A DNA stretch of 37,983 nucleotides from Candidatus Poseidoniaceae archaeon (GCA_949538025.1 CATISI010000132.1:1-37983); one strand, 5' to 3'. Shown: positions 25,453 to 33,639, numbered from the stretch's first letter. Numbers and translations are program-made. Notes: generated from the letters alone by a model not told the origin.

Positions 25453-26289
25453 ATGCATCCAGTAGAACGACAACCTAGTGAATTGCGCATTCCTTCGACA
25501 GGCATCACCCTGCTTGAGGGACCGGGATACTTTGGACAAGACGGGCGGTTACTTGCCCAACATTGGACGAGCATTCTTCTTTCAAAAGGACATGCTGTGC
25601 ATTGGATAGATGGAGGCCATCGATTTGATCCAAGCAGATTTTTTTCATCCATGCGTTCACTCGATTGTCCTATCGAAGACGGTTTACGTCGATTGTATAT
25701 TGGACGAGGATTCACCTTGCATCAACTGCATGCACTGATTCAAAGAGTTCGACATGAGGTTGCATTAACACAGGCATCGATGATTGTTGTTGATAGTATG
25801 CTTACAATGTTTCTTGATGAGCAAATCAAACGATTTGAAGCACGTTCCATTCTACGCCATTGCATGGCCTCGCTTGAAGAAGTTTCTCGATACTGTCCAA
25901 TTGTTCTTCTTGATGGAAAGGCGATGTCGCCCTTGCATCAACAACTCAAGCATACGATGCGACCTTATGTTCACCATCGGTTGAGAGGAACATGGGGCGA
26001 CCGAGAGAAAACAACACTTCGACTCGCAAGTTCCACAGGCATCTACGACGTGGCGATGAAACAACCGAGTCATGCAATAGCTCAACAGCAATTGAATCAT
26101 TTCACATCCATTGATCCAACCGAACAACTGGCGGCTCAAGCAATTGCTCTTCCGACCATCCAAACGGAGCGAGAACCGACCATATTGCACGCACAGCAAG
26201 CCGACGATAATAATCAACATCAGTGCGCCGAACTGGGTGGTCCTGATGTTCACATTCCCGTGCAAGAACGACACGCTGCAATGGATTGA
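25453..26289 (+). CDS. RecA/RadB-fold-like protein lacking a normal Walker A motif
   Basis: 278 residues from the ATG at 25453, with GGTGA four bases upstream. A TTG at 25432 is also in frame. I infer a RecA-type core from the order of elements: a beta-strand and turn GITLLEGPGYFGQDGRLL (residues 18-34) where a P-loop would sit but with no GK[ST], then AVHWIDGGHRFDPSRF, a Walker B-like strand SMIVVDSMLTMFL (Asp114), then a third strand PIVLLDG and TTLRLASSTGIYDV. It probably does not hydrolyse ATP in the usual way. The family is not certain. Bacterial ImuA, a RecA-like partner of error-prone polymerases, is a plausible functional analogue given the neighbours. Residues from about 217 on are Gln-rich, low in structure, and encoded opposite the polymerase C-terminus. 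Confidence 0.75.
   Translation: MHPVERQPSELRIPSTGITLLEGPGYFGQDGRLLAQHWTSILLSKGHAVHWIDGGHRFDPSRFFSSMRSLDCPIEDGLRRLYIGRGFTLHQLHALIQRVRHEVALTQASMIVVDSMLTMFLDEQIKRFEARSILRHCMASLEEVSRYCPIVLLDGKAMSPLHQQLKHTMRPYVHHRLRGTWGDREKTTLRLASSTGIYDVAMKQPSHAIAQQQLNHFTSIDPTEQLAAQAIALPTIQTEREPTILHAQQADDNNQHQCAELGGPDVHIPVQERHAAMD
26102..26289. other. 188-bp antiparallel coding overlap of the RecA-like and polymerase genes
   Basis: The plus-strand RecA-like gene stops at 26289 and the minus-strand polymerase stops at 26102. On the polymerase side the overlap encodes recognisable family sequence (YYRRLAVRAIWSVLAPFGW), so the reading frame of the other gene seems to have extended into it. On the RecA-like side the overlap encodes the low-complexity tail. 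Confidence 0.8.
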
Positions 26290-28495
26290 CGGCATCTTGT
26301 GTACACACAACAAAACGTACCTTTGAAGCTAATTCCAAAGGATAACCCAGCGATTCTGAGCGCTGATAAGCCAACATGGCTACGGTTTGTGAGGAATTCT
26401 TGGAAGGCCTTCGAGAAATTCGTTGAGCAATGAGCAAATCCTTTGCGCGCACCTGATGGTGTTCGAGACGTTGCACTTCGTCGAGGAGAAGTCGTTGAAT
26501 TTGGCACTGTACACGATAACTTGGAATGTTGTCAATCAAATCATCGGTATCCGCCAACAACTCCAACGCTCGCGTCTGCAGTTGAGCAACCCAAGGACAC
26601 GTCGAATGTTGCCGCAACTCAAGGCCCCGAATCTTCATTCCCTTCTCGCCATATGCCCAGTACTTCGTTAGTGAACCACCGCTGTGCATCCGACTTGGAA
26701 GAAAGGCAATGCACCGATACGTTGCTTCGTATTCGAGAGGAATGCCCGTCATTTTATGCACATGATTCGAGAGATCCATCGCAGATTGATGCTGCTCTTC
26801 GAGAGAGCGACCCTCACGATCACGGATCCAGATGGAATCAACAATGGCATGCAACACTTCCCAGCCACGTTGTTGAGCACAATCGATGGTCTGCAGGAGA
26901 AGTTCACGAGCCCAGGCGCATATGGCTTCGTGTGCTTCAATACGACCAAAACGAGCGTTTCGATATCCTGTGTAACCAAAGCACGTGACAAGAAGCCATT
27001 TGAGAGCATTCTGCTGACGATCGGCGGCATCGCCTTTGGCGACAATTTGTTGCTTAAGCTGACGACGACGTTCGATGAGAGGTGCAACGACTCGACCGAG
27101 AAAGCCGTGCCTTCGACCACATGTATGCGTCATCAATTCAGGGACCTGAAACGCATTTGAACATTGTTGAGGAAAAGCAAGACTTGCTGATTTCCATTGC
27201 TGCTGTTGCAATTGAAACCGCTTTTTGGCTTCATCAGGGTGGAGAGGTAGGGGCATGGTGTTCTTCGCCGGTTGACAACAACTGCAATTCAAGGTCTCAG
27301 GAGAGATGTTACGCGTTGCAATGATGCTAGGAAAGAGGCTTGCAAAATCGAGTTCGATGACGTTGGCATAGACGCCAGGTCGGCTATCCAAATAGAGCCC
27401 TCCCCGGTCGGATTGCAGCAAATCCCATGCTGACTTGGTGTCTTCAGGACGCGTCTTTTTCCACGGAACAAGCACACCATCTTCCATCGCTACTCGGTAT
27501 TGTATTGCACTGATGACCGAGCCCGGAGATTTTCTCGATGCATCACTGATTCGTGTAGCGGAAACACGCGCAAGTTCGTACAGTCCATCGAGTCCCCCTT
27601 CACGGAACATGAAACTTGACGAAAGATCGATATGAATACGACCTTCGAGTGGGAACTGAGGGTCGCTTCGTAACACCTGCCCATAGGACGAAAGAACTCT
27701 CGTTTGACCAACTTGTCTCAGAGGGGTTTGGTTTCGTCCAAGACTAAGCGCTGTATGTTTGGCTTCAACATACCGCAACAGATGTGGAAGCCCTTCGGTA
27801 TTGCCACGTAACGACAGCACAAGATCAGGGTCGTACTCTCCAAACCACTGCTCCAATTGTTGCAGAGATCTAGATTGCTGAAGAGAAAACGCAACTTGTG
27901 GGCCCGTGACGTTGCCAGAAGTATCGCACGGTGTAACGAGAACACGCGTTGGCTGGCGGCACAGTGTTCCATCTTGACCAATCTGCTCGAGAACAATTTC
28001 AAGTCGACAACAACGCCAGTCGCGTCGATGAACGTCTCTTTCCAAGAGCGAGAGGTAGTTGTTTTCAAGGCGCACGGGTGAACCAATGGTCAATCGTTTA
28101 GAGGTGAGATACTGCTGTTCAGCTCGGATATCTACAGAATAAAGGTTGTATCGAACATGCTCGCCACGCGCATCGATGTGTTCAGCGAGGGCGCGTAACG
28201 TCGCGCACGATTCGAGCGTAAGTGCGAGCATACGTTTCGTATCGAAGGAACCCAATTCGGGTCGTTTTTTCTCAAACGCGTAACGTTGCAGACCGTATCG
28301 AATCCAGAGTTCTGGCTGCGACAACCACTCGATGAGATGCTCGAGATCTGATGAACTTCCGGCGACATGAAGTGTAGGATGCCAAGGCTCGCGAAATGAA
28401 ACAACGGAACCCTCCTCAGTCACAATCCATACCAGCATTTCGAGTTGCGCTGAGCAGAGATGGGCGTCTAAAATCCAGCCACTAATGCTGGTCAT
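26102..28495 (-). CDS. B-family DNA polymerase with inactivated exonuclease domain (PolB2-like)
   Basis: 797 residues. The polymerase domain is recognisable: motif A VIELDFASLFPSI (catalytic Asp383), motif B RQQNALKWLLVTCFGYTG (Lys499), motif C LHAIVDSIWI, and the later KYWAYGEKGMKIRGLE thumb motif. In motif C the usual DTDS reads IVDS, so the first Asp is Ile551 while the metal-binding second Asp (Asp553) is kept. The proofreading motifs are gone: the DIE region reads LEIVLE, DPD at 222-224 is not followed by the NxxxFD of Exo II, and the Exo III YxxxD helix seems deleted before SDASRKSPGSV. These traits match archaeal PolB2 (Dpo2), reported to serve damage tolerance rather than replication. 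GGAGTGA precedes the ATG. The gene overlaps the small gene upstream by 14 bases. Confidence 0.88.
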   Translation of the reverse strand: MTSISGWILDAHLCSAQLEMLVWIVTEEGSVVSFREPWHPTLHVAGSSSDLEHLIEWLSQPELWIRYGLQRYAFEKKRPELGSFDTKRMLALTLESCATLRALAEHIDARGEHVRYNLYSVDIRAEQQYLTSKRLTIGSPVRLENNYLSLLERDVHRRDWRCCRLEIVLEQIGQDGTLCRQPTRVLVTPCDTSGNVTGPQVAFSLQQSRSLQQLEQWFGEYDPDLVLSLRGNTEGLPHLLRYVEAKHTALSLGRNQTPLRQVGQTRVLSSYGQVLRSDPQFPLEGRIHIDLSSSFMFREGGLDGLYELARVSATRISDASRKSPGSVISAIQYRVAMEDGVLVPWKKTRPEDTKSAWDLLQSDRGGLYLDSRPGVYANVIELDFASLFPSIIATRNISPETLNCSCCQPAKNTMPLPLHPDEAKKRFQLQQQQWKSASLAFPQQCSNAFQVPELMTHTCGRRHGFLGRVVAPLIERRRQLKQQIVAKGDAADRQQNALKWLLVTCFGYTGYRNARFGRIEAHEAICAWARELLLQTIDCAQQRGWEVLHAIVDSIWIRDREGRSLEEQHQSAMDLSNHVHKMTGIPLEYEATYRCIAFLPSRMHSGGSLTKYWAYGEKGMKIRGLELRQHSTCPWVAQLQTRALELLADTDDLIDNIPSYRVQCQIQRLLLDEVQRLEHHQVRAKDLLIAQRISRRPSKNSSQTVAMLAYQRSESLGYPLELASKVRFVVCTQDAVNPLQRVVLARECEHQDHPVRRTDVDYYRRLAVRAIWSVLAPFGWSEEQLLEPPVVRLDQWM

Positions 28496-28775
28496 GATTC
28501 ACTCCATCCAAAGATAAGATGTGTTGTTGAAGAGACACAATACGTTCTTCAAGCGCTTGAATTCGTTCATGAGCGCCAAGAATCATCGACAAAAGCATCG
28601 GCCTCCACGCCTCGTGCGCAGGAAGCATCCCTCCTGCTGCTCGACGCATGCGAACATCATGGAGCATCGCATCAAAACGACAGCGATCCTCATGCGATAG
28701 TGCACGCCGGTACGGTACGAGAATTTCGATCTCTTGTTCAACGCGTCCTCGCCAAGTTGGTACAGTTCGTCCCAT
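28482..28775 (-). CDS. Small helical protein cotranscribed with the PolB2-like polymerase
   Basis: 97 residues, family not firmly recognised. The N-terminal part is charged, opening RTVPTWRGRVEQEIEILVPYRRAL and then HEDRCRFDAML. The C-terminal third (AHERIQALEERIVSLQQHIL) has the heptad pattern of a short coiled coil. It starts at ATG 28775 and overlaps the polymerase start by 14 bases, so the two proteins are translationally coupled and are probably made together. I recall similar small proteins beside PolB2-type genes in other archaea, but cannot confirm it here. A perfect inverted repeat lies 16-32 bases upstream of the start. A subunit or regulator of the polymerase is the natural guess. 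Confidence 0.8.
   Translation of the reverse strand: MGRTVPTWRGRVEQEIEILVPYRRALSHEDRCRFDAMLHDVRMRRAAGGMLPAHEAWRPMLLSMILGAHERIQALEERIVSLQQHILSLDGVNHDQH
28499..28505 (-). promoter_or_regulatory. Shine-Dalgarno site of the PolB2-like gene
   Basis: The minus strand reads GGAGTGA, then ATC, then the ATG at 28495. It lies inside the end of the small upstream gene and supports the chosen start and coupled translation. Confidence 0.55.
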
Positions 28776-28790
28776 AGTGTTGGAACGACG

Positions 28791-28807
28791 AACGCTAGTG
28801 AAGCGTT
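28791..28807. promoter_or_regulatory. Inverted repeat in front of the small protein-polymerase pair
   Basis: AACGCT-AGTGA-AGCGTT has perfect 6-base arms with a 5-base spacer, 16-32 bases upstream of the ATG at 28775 and 30 bases past the serA stop. No Shine-Dalgarno precedes that ATG, so a leaderless promoter with this element over its core is possible. It could instead act as a weak terminator for serA, but no T-tract follows it. Confidence 0.4.
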
Positions 28808-28837
28808 GTGCGAACCCCTTCTGAAAAGTGAAAATGG

Positions 28838-29824
28838 TCAGGAGAGATCGCTTCGATTGACGGTAGTTTCTGCCATGCCACCATCCAAGACAGTGAGAAC
28901 GGCGTCGGCGATATCCAGTCCGACACGTCGTTGTGCTTCAATGGTGGCAGCCCCGATGTGCGGAGTACCATGGAAGTTCTGATGCTGAAGAAGAGGTGAT
29001 GCGGAGTCAACTGGTTCGTATTCGAAGACATCAAGGGCCAAGGACGACAGTTGTCCAGATTCAAGAGCCTCGAAAGCTGCATCTTCATCAACAATACCTC
29101 CCCGGGCGCAATTAACGACGTGATTCCCACATTTCAGATTGAATGGGTCGACGCCAGGCATCATATTGATGCGCTTTTGATTGACAAGATGGTGAGTCTC
29201 ATCAGTCAGGTTGCAGTGAATGGAGATGTGCGTGCACGTTTTGAAAAGGTTGTCCACGTTCTTGTGCATCGTAACACCCGCTTTCTTTGCGATGGAAAGT
29301 GGCAGGTAGGGATCGTAAGAATGAACCTCCATCCCAAAGGCTTGAGCAACATTCGCAACACCTTGTGCAATCCGGCCGAAGCCAACAAGGCCGAGCCGTT
29401 TTCCATGGAGTTCTGTCCCATTGAGTTCCTTTTTTGCCCACCTACCCTCACGCAAAGAGTGATCCGCACGTGGAATAAATCGAATGGAAGAAAGCAAATG
29501 TCCAACGGTGAGTTCCACAACGCTCTGGGTACTCGCCCGTGGTGCGTTGACAACCGGTAGGCCTAGACAAGAGGCTGCGTCAATATCGATGTTATCGACA
29601 CCCACACCTGCACGTGCTACCACTTTTAGTCGAGGTTGACTCACTTCCAACATTTCTTTCGTCAGTTTAGTTGCACTACGAACAATGATTGCATCGAAAT
29701 CAGCCAATGCTCCCTTAATGAGTTGATCTTGGTCGATGAAACCCTGAACAACCTCGCAACCTGCATTTTCGAGTTTCTTGACGGCCTCTTGAGCCATACC
29801 GTCCGTAACGACTACTCTTCGCAT
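28838..29824 (-). CDS. serA: D-3-phosphoglycerate dehydrogenase, short form without ACT domain
   Basis: 328 residues. SerA oxidises 3-phosphoglycerate to 3-phosphohydroxypyruvate, the first step of serine synthesis. The NAD-binding loop is GLVGFGRIAQG (145-155). Catalytic residues are Arg241 in NCARGGIVDE, Glu270 in FEYEP and His289 in TPHIGA. RAGVGVDNID and the end of the dehydrogenase fold are intact. The protein stops there: the intervening and ACT regulatory domains of the long (about 525-residue) archaeal form are absent, so serine feedback through ACT is not expected. An insertion of about ten residues (MPGVDPFNLKCGNH) precedes the Arg241 strand. The related 2-hydroxyacid dehydrogenases are the alternative. 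Serine produced here would feed GlyA. Confidence 0.88.
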   Translation of the reverse strand: MRRVVVTDGMAQEAVKKLENAGCEVVQGFIDQDQLIKGALADFDAIIVRSATKLTKEMLEVSQPRLKVVARAGVGVDNIDIDAASCLGLPVVNAPRASTQSVVELTVGHLLSSIRFIPRADHSLREGRWAKKELNGTELHGKRLGLVGFGRIAQGVANVAQAFGMEVHSYDPYLPLSIAKKAGVTMHKNVDNLFKTCTHISIHCNLTDETHHLVNQKRINMMPGVDPFNLKCGNHVVNCARGGIVDEDAAFEALESGQLSSLALDVFEYEPVDSASPLLQHQNFHGTPHIGAATIEAQRRVGLDIADAVLTVLDGGMAETTVNRSDLS

Positions 29825-29924
29825 GGTTGATGCTTATCCATGAGGTGTTAGAACATTGGGTTCGGTTCGAATTTGTCACAATGGATTGATAGGAAGGAGA
29901 AAACTGGAGTAGTCAAGTGAGCCT

Positions 29925-31070
29925 ATGGCAGCAGAGGTTGATCTTCAGTCACTCATCTGGGCTTTAGGCATCCTCTCTGTGCCCGTTTTGGCAGCGATTC
30001 CACTCCGCTTTATGTGGCAGTATTGGATCGGCGGAAGTCATGAGGAATCGGAGTACAGAACAAACGTTCGACAAATCATTGATTCTGGAAGACAATTGGA
30101 AAGTTACAGACATTCGCTGAACGATGTTGCACGAAGCTTGAGAATTACTCCATCACGACAGCGGTTGATTGAAGCAGATATATTGAATCCTTTATCGATT
30201 TCCCATTTTCTCATCCTTCCAGCGTTGATTATTTTTCCACTTGCTTTCATAGTTGCCCTTCCCGTCATGCTGGTTGGTCTGCCTGTGATTCTTTTGGTTG
30301 AATTTGTCCTTATTCGGCAACGCGTTTTAATTCGAATCATGAGCCTTGTCGAGCGAACAATGCATTGGCAAATCATCCACATCCCTCAAGCTCATCGTGG
30401 AAATCCTGCACAAGAGCGGAATTACACTGAATTTTCACAGCACATTGAACACTTTCACAGAGTACCACGTGGCGTATTTCTGGGATTGTTCGCCTATTTG
30501 ATTGTTCATTGGATCTTCAAGTTGGAAAACTTTGGAACAGAAATCATTCTCTCCTCCTTGCTGTATATCGCATTGCTGGCTCTGGTCGGTGTCCTCTCAA
30601 CAGCGTTTGAAACAGACCTTGTCTTTGTTGATCCATCCAAAGGTCGACTCATACCAATCGATCAATGGGTAGAGTCGTTGCTCAAACCTCTGGTCGGTGT
30701 TGGTTTGATCTTCCTTCTCGGGCGAGATTTGCTTGAGGAAGCACGTGGCGGAAATGCAGCTCTGTTTGCTGCAACCTTCCTTGCCATCCTCTATGGAGCA
30801 GCCATCGTTGGAATTGCATATCAATGGGGGTATTCAATATGGAGAGGACGAAGAGTCCAACGATCGTTCGAACAACAGGTCATCGAAGCACTTGACCCAC
30901 TTTCCTATGATTTGACACGAAGTAAGGGTCGTATCGAATTTATTGTTCGAAAGCCAATGGCAGAGCGGCTTCAGGAAATTGAGGAAATTCACACCGGACA
31001 ACTGACCTTCGAGGACCTCGAATCGATGCCGAGTAGTGCTCCAAAAGAAGCACCAAAGAACCCTCTCTAA
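29925..31070 (+). CDS. Polytopic membrane protein of unknown function
   Basis: 381 residues, family not recognised. About six or seven hydrophobic helices are visible: near 8-30 (IWALGILSVPVLAAIPL), a long hairpin near 88-125 (LILPALIIFPLAFIVALP), then about 178-195, 205-225, 245-262 and 280-302. A charged loop with HRGNPAQERNY separates the helix groups. The last 70 residues are soluble and acidic, with an amphipathic ERLQEIEEIHTG stretch and a Ser/Pro-rich end. No transporter signature or catalytic motif was seen. It is divergent from serA (100 bases between starts), and its TAA stop shares the four bases CTAA with the stop of the subtilase gene on the other strand. Confidence 0.8.
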   Translation: MAAEVDLQSLIWALGILSVPVLAAIPLRFMWQYWIGGSHEESEYRTNVRQIIDSGRQLESYRHSLNDVARSLRITPSRQRLIEADILNPLSISHFLILPALIIFPLAFIVALPVMLVGLPVILLVEFVLIRQRVLIRIMSLVERTMHWQIIHIPQAHRGNPAQERNYTEFSQHIEHFHRVPRGVFLGLFAYLIVHWIFKLENFGTEIILSSLLYIALLALVGVLSTAFETDLVFVDPSKGRLIPIDQWVESLLKPLVGVGLIFLLGRDLLEEARGGNAALFAATFLAILYGAAIVGIAYQWGYSIWRGRRVQRSFEQQVIEALDPLSYDLTRSKGRIEFIVRKPMAERLQEIEEIHTGQLTFEDLESMPSSAPKEAPKNPL

Positions 31071-33601
31071 TCTTCAATCAGTTCAGCGTCTAGAGATGTA
31101 GAAACCAACATCTTCGGATCATCAATTCGGCTCGAACGCACGAGATATCCAATGCCAACAGCACTCAATAGAACGAACAAGAAGAAGAAACTTGCAGCTC
31201 CGAAATAATCGGAAAACAAATCGCCTAGCGCCGAAAAGAAGCCTTCCTCAACATCGTCTGTGACAACTTCCTTTGGCTGAATCAATGCCGCAACGGCTTG
31301 TTGGTCGTACACTGGTCGTGTGAAGGTGAGCATTCCATCGTACTCGGGATTGTAAGCATCCGAGGGCGATGCCGGGTCGAGGTCCGAGTAGAAATCAGGT
31401 CGTTGCTCAATGGAAATGTCGATGGGTTCGCTCAAATCCAAGGTGAGTGTAACATCAACCGTGTAGGGAATTCGAGATTCAAAGAACTCAGGATCGTTGA
31501 GGATACCTAGGAACGTGAATGCTTGACCGGTGACATCGAAATGCGCCCATGAGTTCCAGTGCGATGATTCAACATCGAGGTCGCAAATCCATGCGTCCGA
31601 AACACGTGTGCACGCTCCTTGTGCATCGTTGCTTCCATCTTCTCCGAGATCGATTTCAAGTTGCAAAGCACCTCCTTGTGCGGTATCCAAATCAAACTCT
31701 GTTGGAACGAAGCGAGCCTCCATTTGAGTTGTGCCGTTTGGAATCCACACATAATGCGAATCTTCTGTGTAATACACAGCTCCAGTGGCACCGTTGTTGA
31801 AATGATTCCAATCGCCCTTCCAACTATGGCTTACTCGATCAGTATTGACTGGAATAGATGTTTCAACCATCATAGATTCGTAAATATCCCATGCATCCCA
31901 AACTGTGTATTCTGGATGATCAACAAAACCGTCCTCATCTTGGTCGCGCATGAGTTGAAGCGTTCGTGCCAATGCCATGGCTGCATCAACATCGGTCAAA
32001 CCATGACCAACCCTCCAATCATGGCATTCACCCGTTGCCGAGCGATAACATTCCTCGGGAATATCGTTGCATGAATCTTCGTCGTTACCTTCTTCGCACG
32101 CATTGTCCATTCCTTCGTAACGTGCCGTTAATTCAAGGATTAGTTCAAGTTCGTGAACACGTGAATAGTTGGCTGTATCCCAATCTTCGAATTGCCCGTA
32201 TGCAGCTGTGCCTTCACCACCAACGAGGCTATCGGCTTCATCGTGGTCCTCACGATGGTAATCTGCAACACCCAACGAGGGAGCAATGTCGAGGATGACT
32301 CCAGCCATGCCACCAACGTGAGGGGTTGCCATCGAAGTCCCAGAGATGGCCATGTAGTACAAGTCACCTTGTGTACGAGTGCTTGCATCTATGGCTGTTC
32401 CACGAGGAGCTGTCGCCCAAATGTCACGACCTGGAGCACCTACATCTGGCCAAGTGTGCTGTTGATTCATACAGCCTCTTGAAGAAAAGGAAGTGACCTG
32501 TGTTCCGTCGTGTGTTAGAGCAGCAACGGAGATTGCCGAAGGCGTGTTAGCGTAGACGTTTGTTCGCAAATCACCACCACATTCGCCTCCACCACCTGAA
32601 CCACCTGAATTGGAAGCGGCGAAGATAACTGCAACACCGTTTTCGAAGGTGAGTCTGTCGGTGATTGTAGCAATTGCACCGTTTGGATCGTAATCACCGT
32701 CTGTCCCCCATGAATTTGATACGACTCGAATATGATAGGGGTTTTGTGATGGAATCGAGTGCTCATACGTCCATTCAAGGCCTTGTTCCGCAGCAAAGAT
32801 GGAAGCTCCATCGCCTGTTCCTAGCGCAACCATTTGTCCACCCTTGGCAACACCTGCCCTTCGACCTGCGGATGCATCGCCGTTTCCAGCAATGGTTCCT
32901 CCGACGTGTGTACCGTGTCCAGAGGATGTGTCGGAGTTACGGGTTTCTGTCCAAACGCCGTTCCATTTCGCAGAGTAGATGACCTTTTCACCTGTCCAAG
33001 GTTCAAGATAATCAAAGTCTGGGTGACCAGCATCGACGCCTGTGTCGAGGTCAACAACAGCGGTGCCATCACCGTCCCACTCTGTGAAGGCATTGTCCGT
33101 TTCAAACTGAACATTTCCATCGACATCGATGATGGCCCGATGCCATGCGTCCGTTGCCCGAACGACATGTGTGGTTTCGTGCATCATGAGAGAAGGATCG
33201 GTGGGGTCGCCACCCCAGTCAGGAGGCAAGTAGAAGAAGTCCAATTCCCGGTTCAATTCAAGATATTCGACACGCTCCCAGTTCGAAAGTTTTCGAAGAA
33301 CATCCGTAGGGGCTTCAATAAGTCCACCATCAATCAATTTCGCTTCGTGAAGGTGCGTTGCTCCAATCTTGGAAAAATAAGCCATGTCAACGGATGTTAC
33401 CGGTGAGTGTAGTTGGAAGATGACCTCAAAGGATTCATCTACACCTTGTGCAGATTGTAAGGCAGACTGAAGAGCTTTGTCCATTTTACTAACATCACCG
33501 TATGGATTTGTACCCTGCGCAAGAGGGGAGGTTAGTGAAAGCAGGAATATCAATTGAAGGAAAAAAACCAAGTGGATTTTCTTACGTTTCATTTTGGCCA
33601 T
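31067..33601 (-). CDS. Secreted membrane-anchored subtilisin-like serine protease (S8)
   Basis: About 844 residues from the ATG at 33601. A second ATG at 33592 gives the cleaner signal peptide MKRKKIHLVFFLQLIFLL, and a GTG at 33655 is also open. After the signal, residues 35-125 look like an I9-type propeptide. The catalytic triad is Asp186 (VVDLDTGVDAGHPD), His229 (SSGHGTHVGGT) and Ser423 (ISGTSMATPHVGG). Asn331 is the oxyanion residue in FAASNSGG. Beyond the catalytic domain come beta-rich Asp-containing modules and one C-terminal helix (FFFLFVLLSAVGIGYLV) followed by RSSRID, so the enzyme is probably tethered to the cell surface, where it would degrade external proteins. It lies 38 bases downstream of the metallo-beta-lactamase-fold gene on the same strand. 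Confidence 0.92.
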   Translation of the reverse strand: MAKMKRKKIHLVFFLQLIFLLSLTSPLAQGTNPYGDVSKMDKALQSALQSAQGVDESFEVIFQLHSPVTSVDMAYFSKIGATHLHEAKLIDGGLIEAPTDVLRKLSNWERVEYLELNRELDFFYLPPDWGGDPTDPSLMMHETTHVVRATDAWHRAIIDVDGNVQFETDNAFTEWDGDGTAVVDLDTGVDAGHPDFDYLEPWTGEKVIYSAKWNGVWTETRNSDTSSGHGTHVGGTIAGNGDASAGRRAGVAKGGQMVALGTGDGASIFAAEQGLEWTYEHSIPSQNPYHIRVVSNSWGTDGDYDPNGAIATITDRLTFENGVAVIFAASNSGGSGGGGECGGDLRTNVYANTPSAISVAALTHDGTQVTSFSSRGCMNQQHTWPDVGAPGRDIWATAPRGTAIDASTRTQGDLYYMAISGTSMATPHVGGMAGVILDIAPSLGVADYHREDHDEADSLVGGEGTAAYGQFEDWDTANYSRVHELELILELTARYEGMDNACEEGNDEDSCNDIPEECYRSATGECHDWRVGHGLTDVDAAMALARTLQLMRDQDEDGFVDHPEYTVWDAWDIYESMMVETSIPVNTDRVSHSWKGDWNHFNNGATGAVYYTEDSHYVWIPNGTTQMEARFVPTEFDLDTAQGGALQLEIDLGEDGSNDAQGACTRVSDAWICDLDVESSHWNSWAHFDVTGQAFTFLGILNDPEFFESRIPYTVDVTLTLDLSEPIDISIEQRPDFYSDLDPASPSDAYNPEYDGMLTFTRPVYDQQAVAALIQPKEVVTDDVEEGFFSALGDLFSDYFGAASFFFLFVLLSAVGIGYLVRSSRIDDPKMLVSTSLDAELIED

Positions 33602-33639
33602 ATTCAATCGACGAGAAGACACTTCAAATGTGTTTGCAC

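Noticed and set aside
26443-27160. Two overlapping plus-strand frames (181 and 158 codons) opposite the polymerase gene
   Set aside because: The polymerase motifs B and C lie here on the minus strand; the opposing products look random.
24231-28775. Mobile element or provirus origin for the polymerase cluster
   Set aside because: No integrase, transposase, terminal repeats, tRNA target or capsid gene is nearby, and the flanks are ordinary housekeeping genes.
28776-28837. Rho-independent-type terminator after serA
   Set aside because: The inverted repeat has a 6-bp stem but no following T-tract on the minus strand, so an operator fits better.
29051-29560. 169-codon plus-strand frame opposite serA
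   Set aside because: SerA catalytic residues are encoded on the other strand here; the plus-strand product has no family features.
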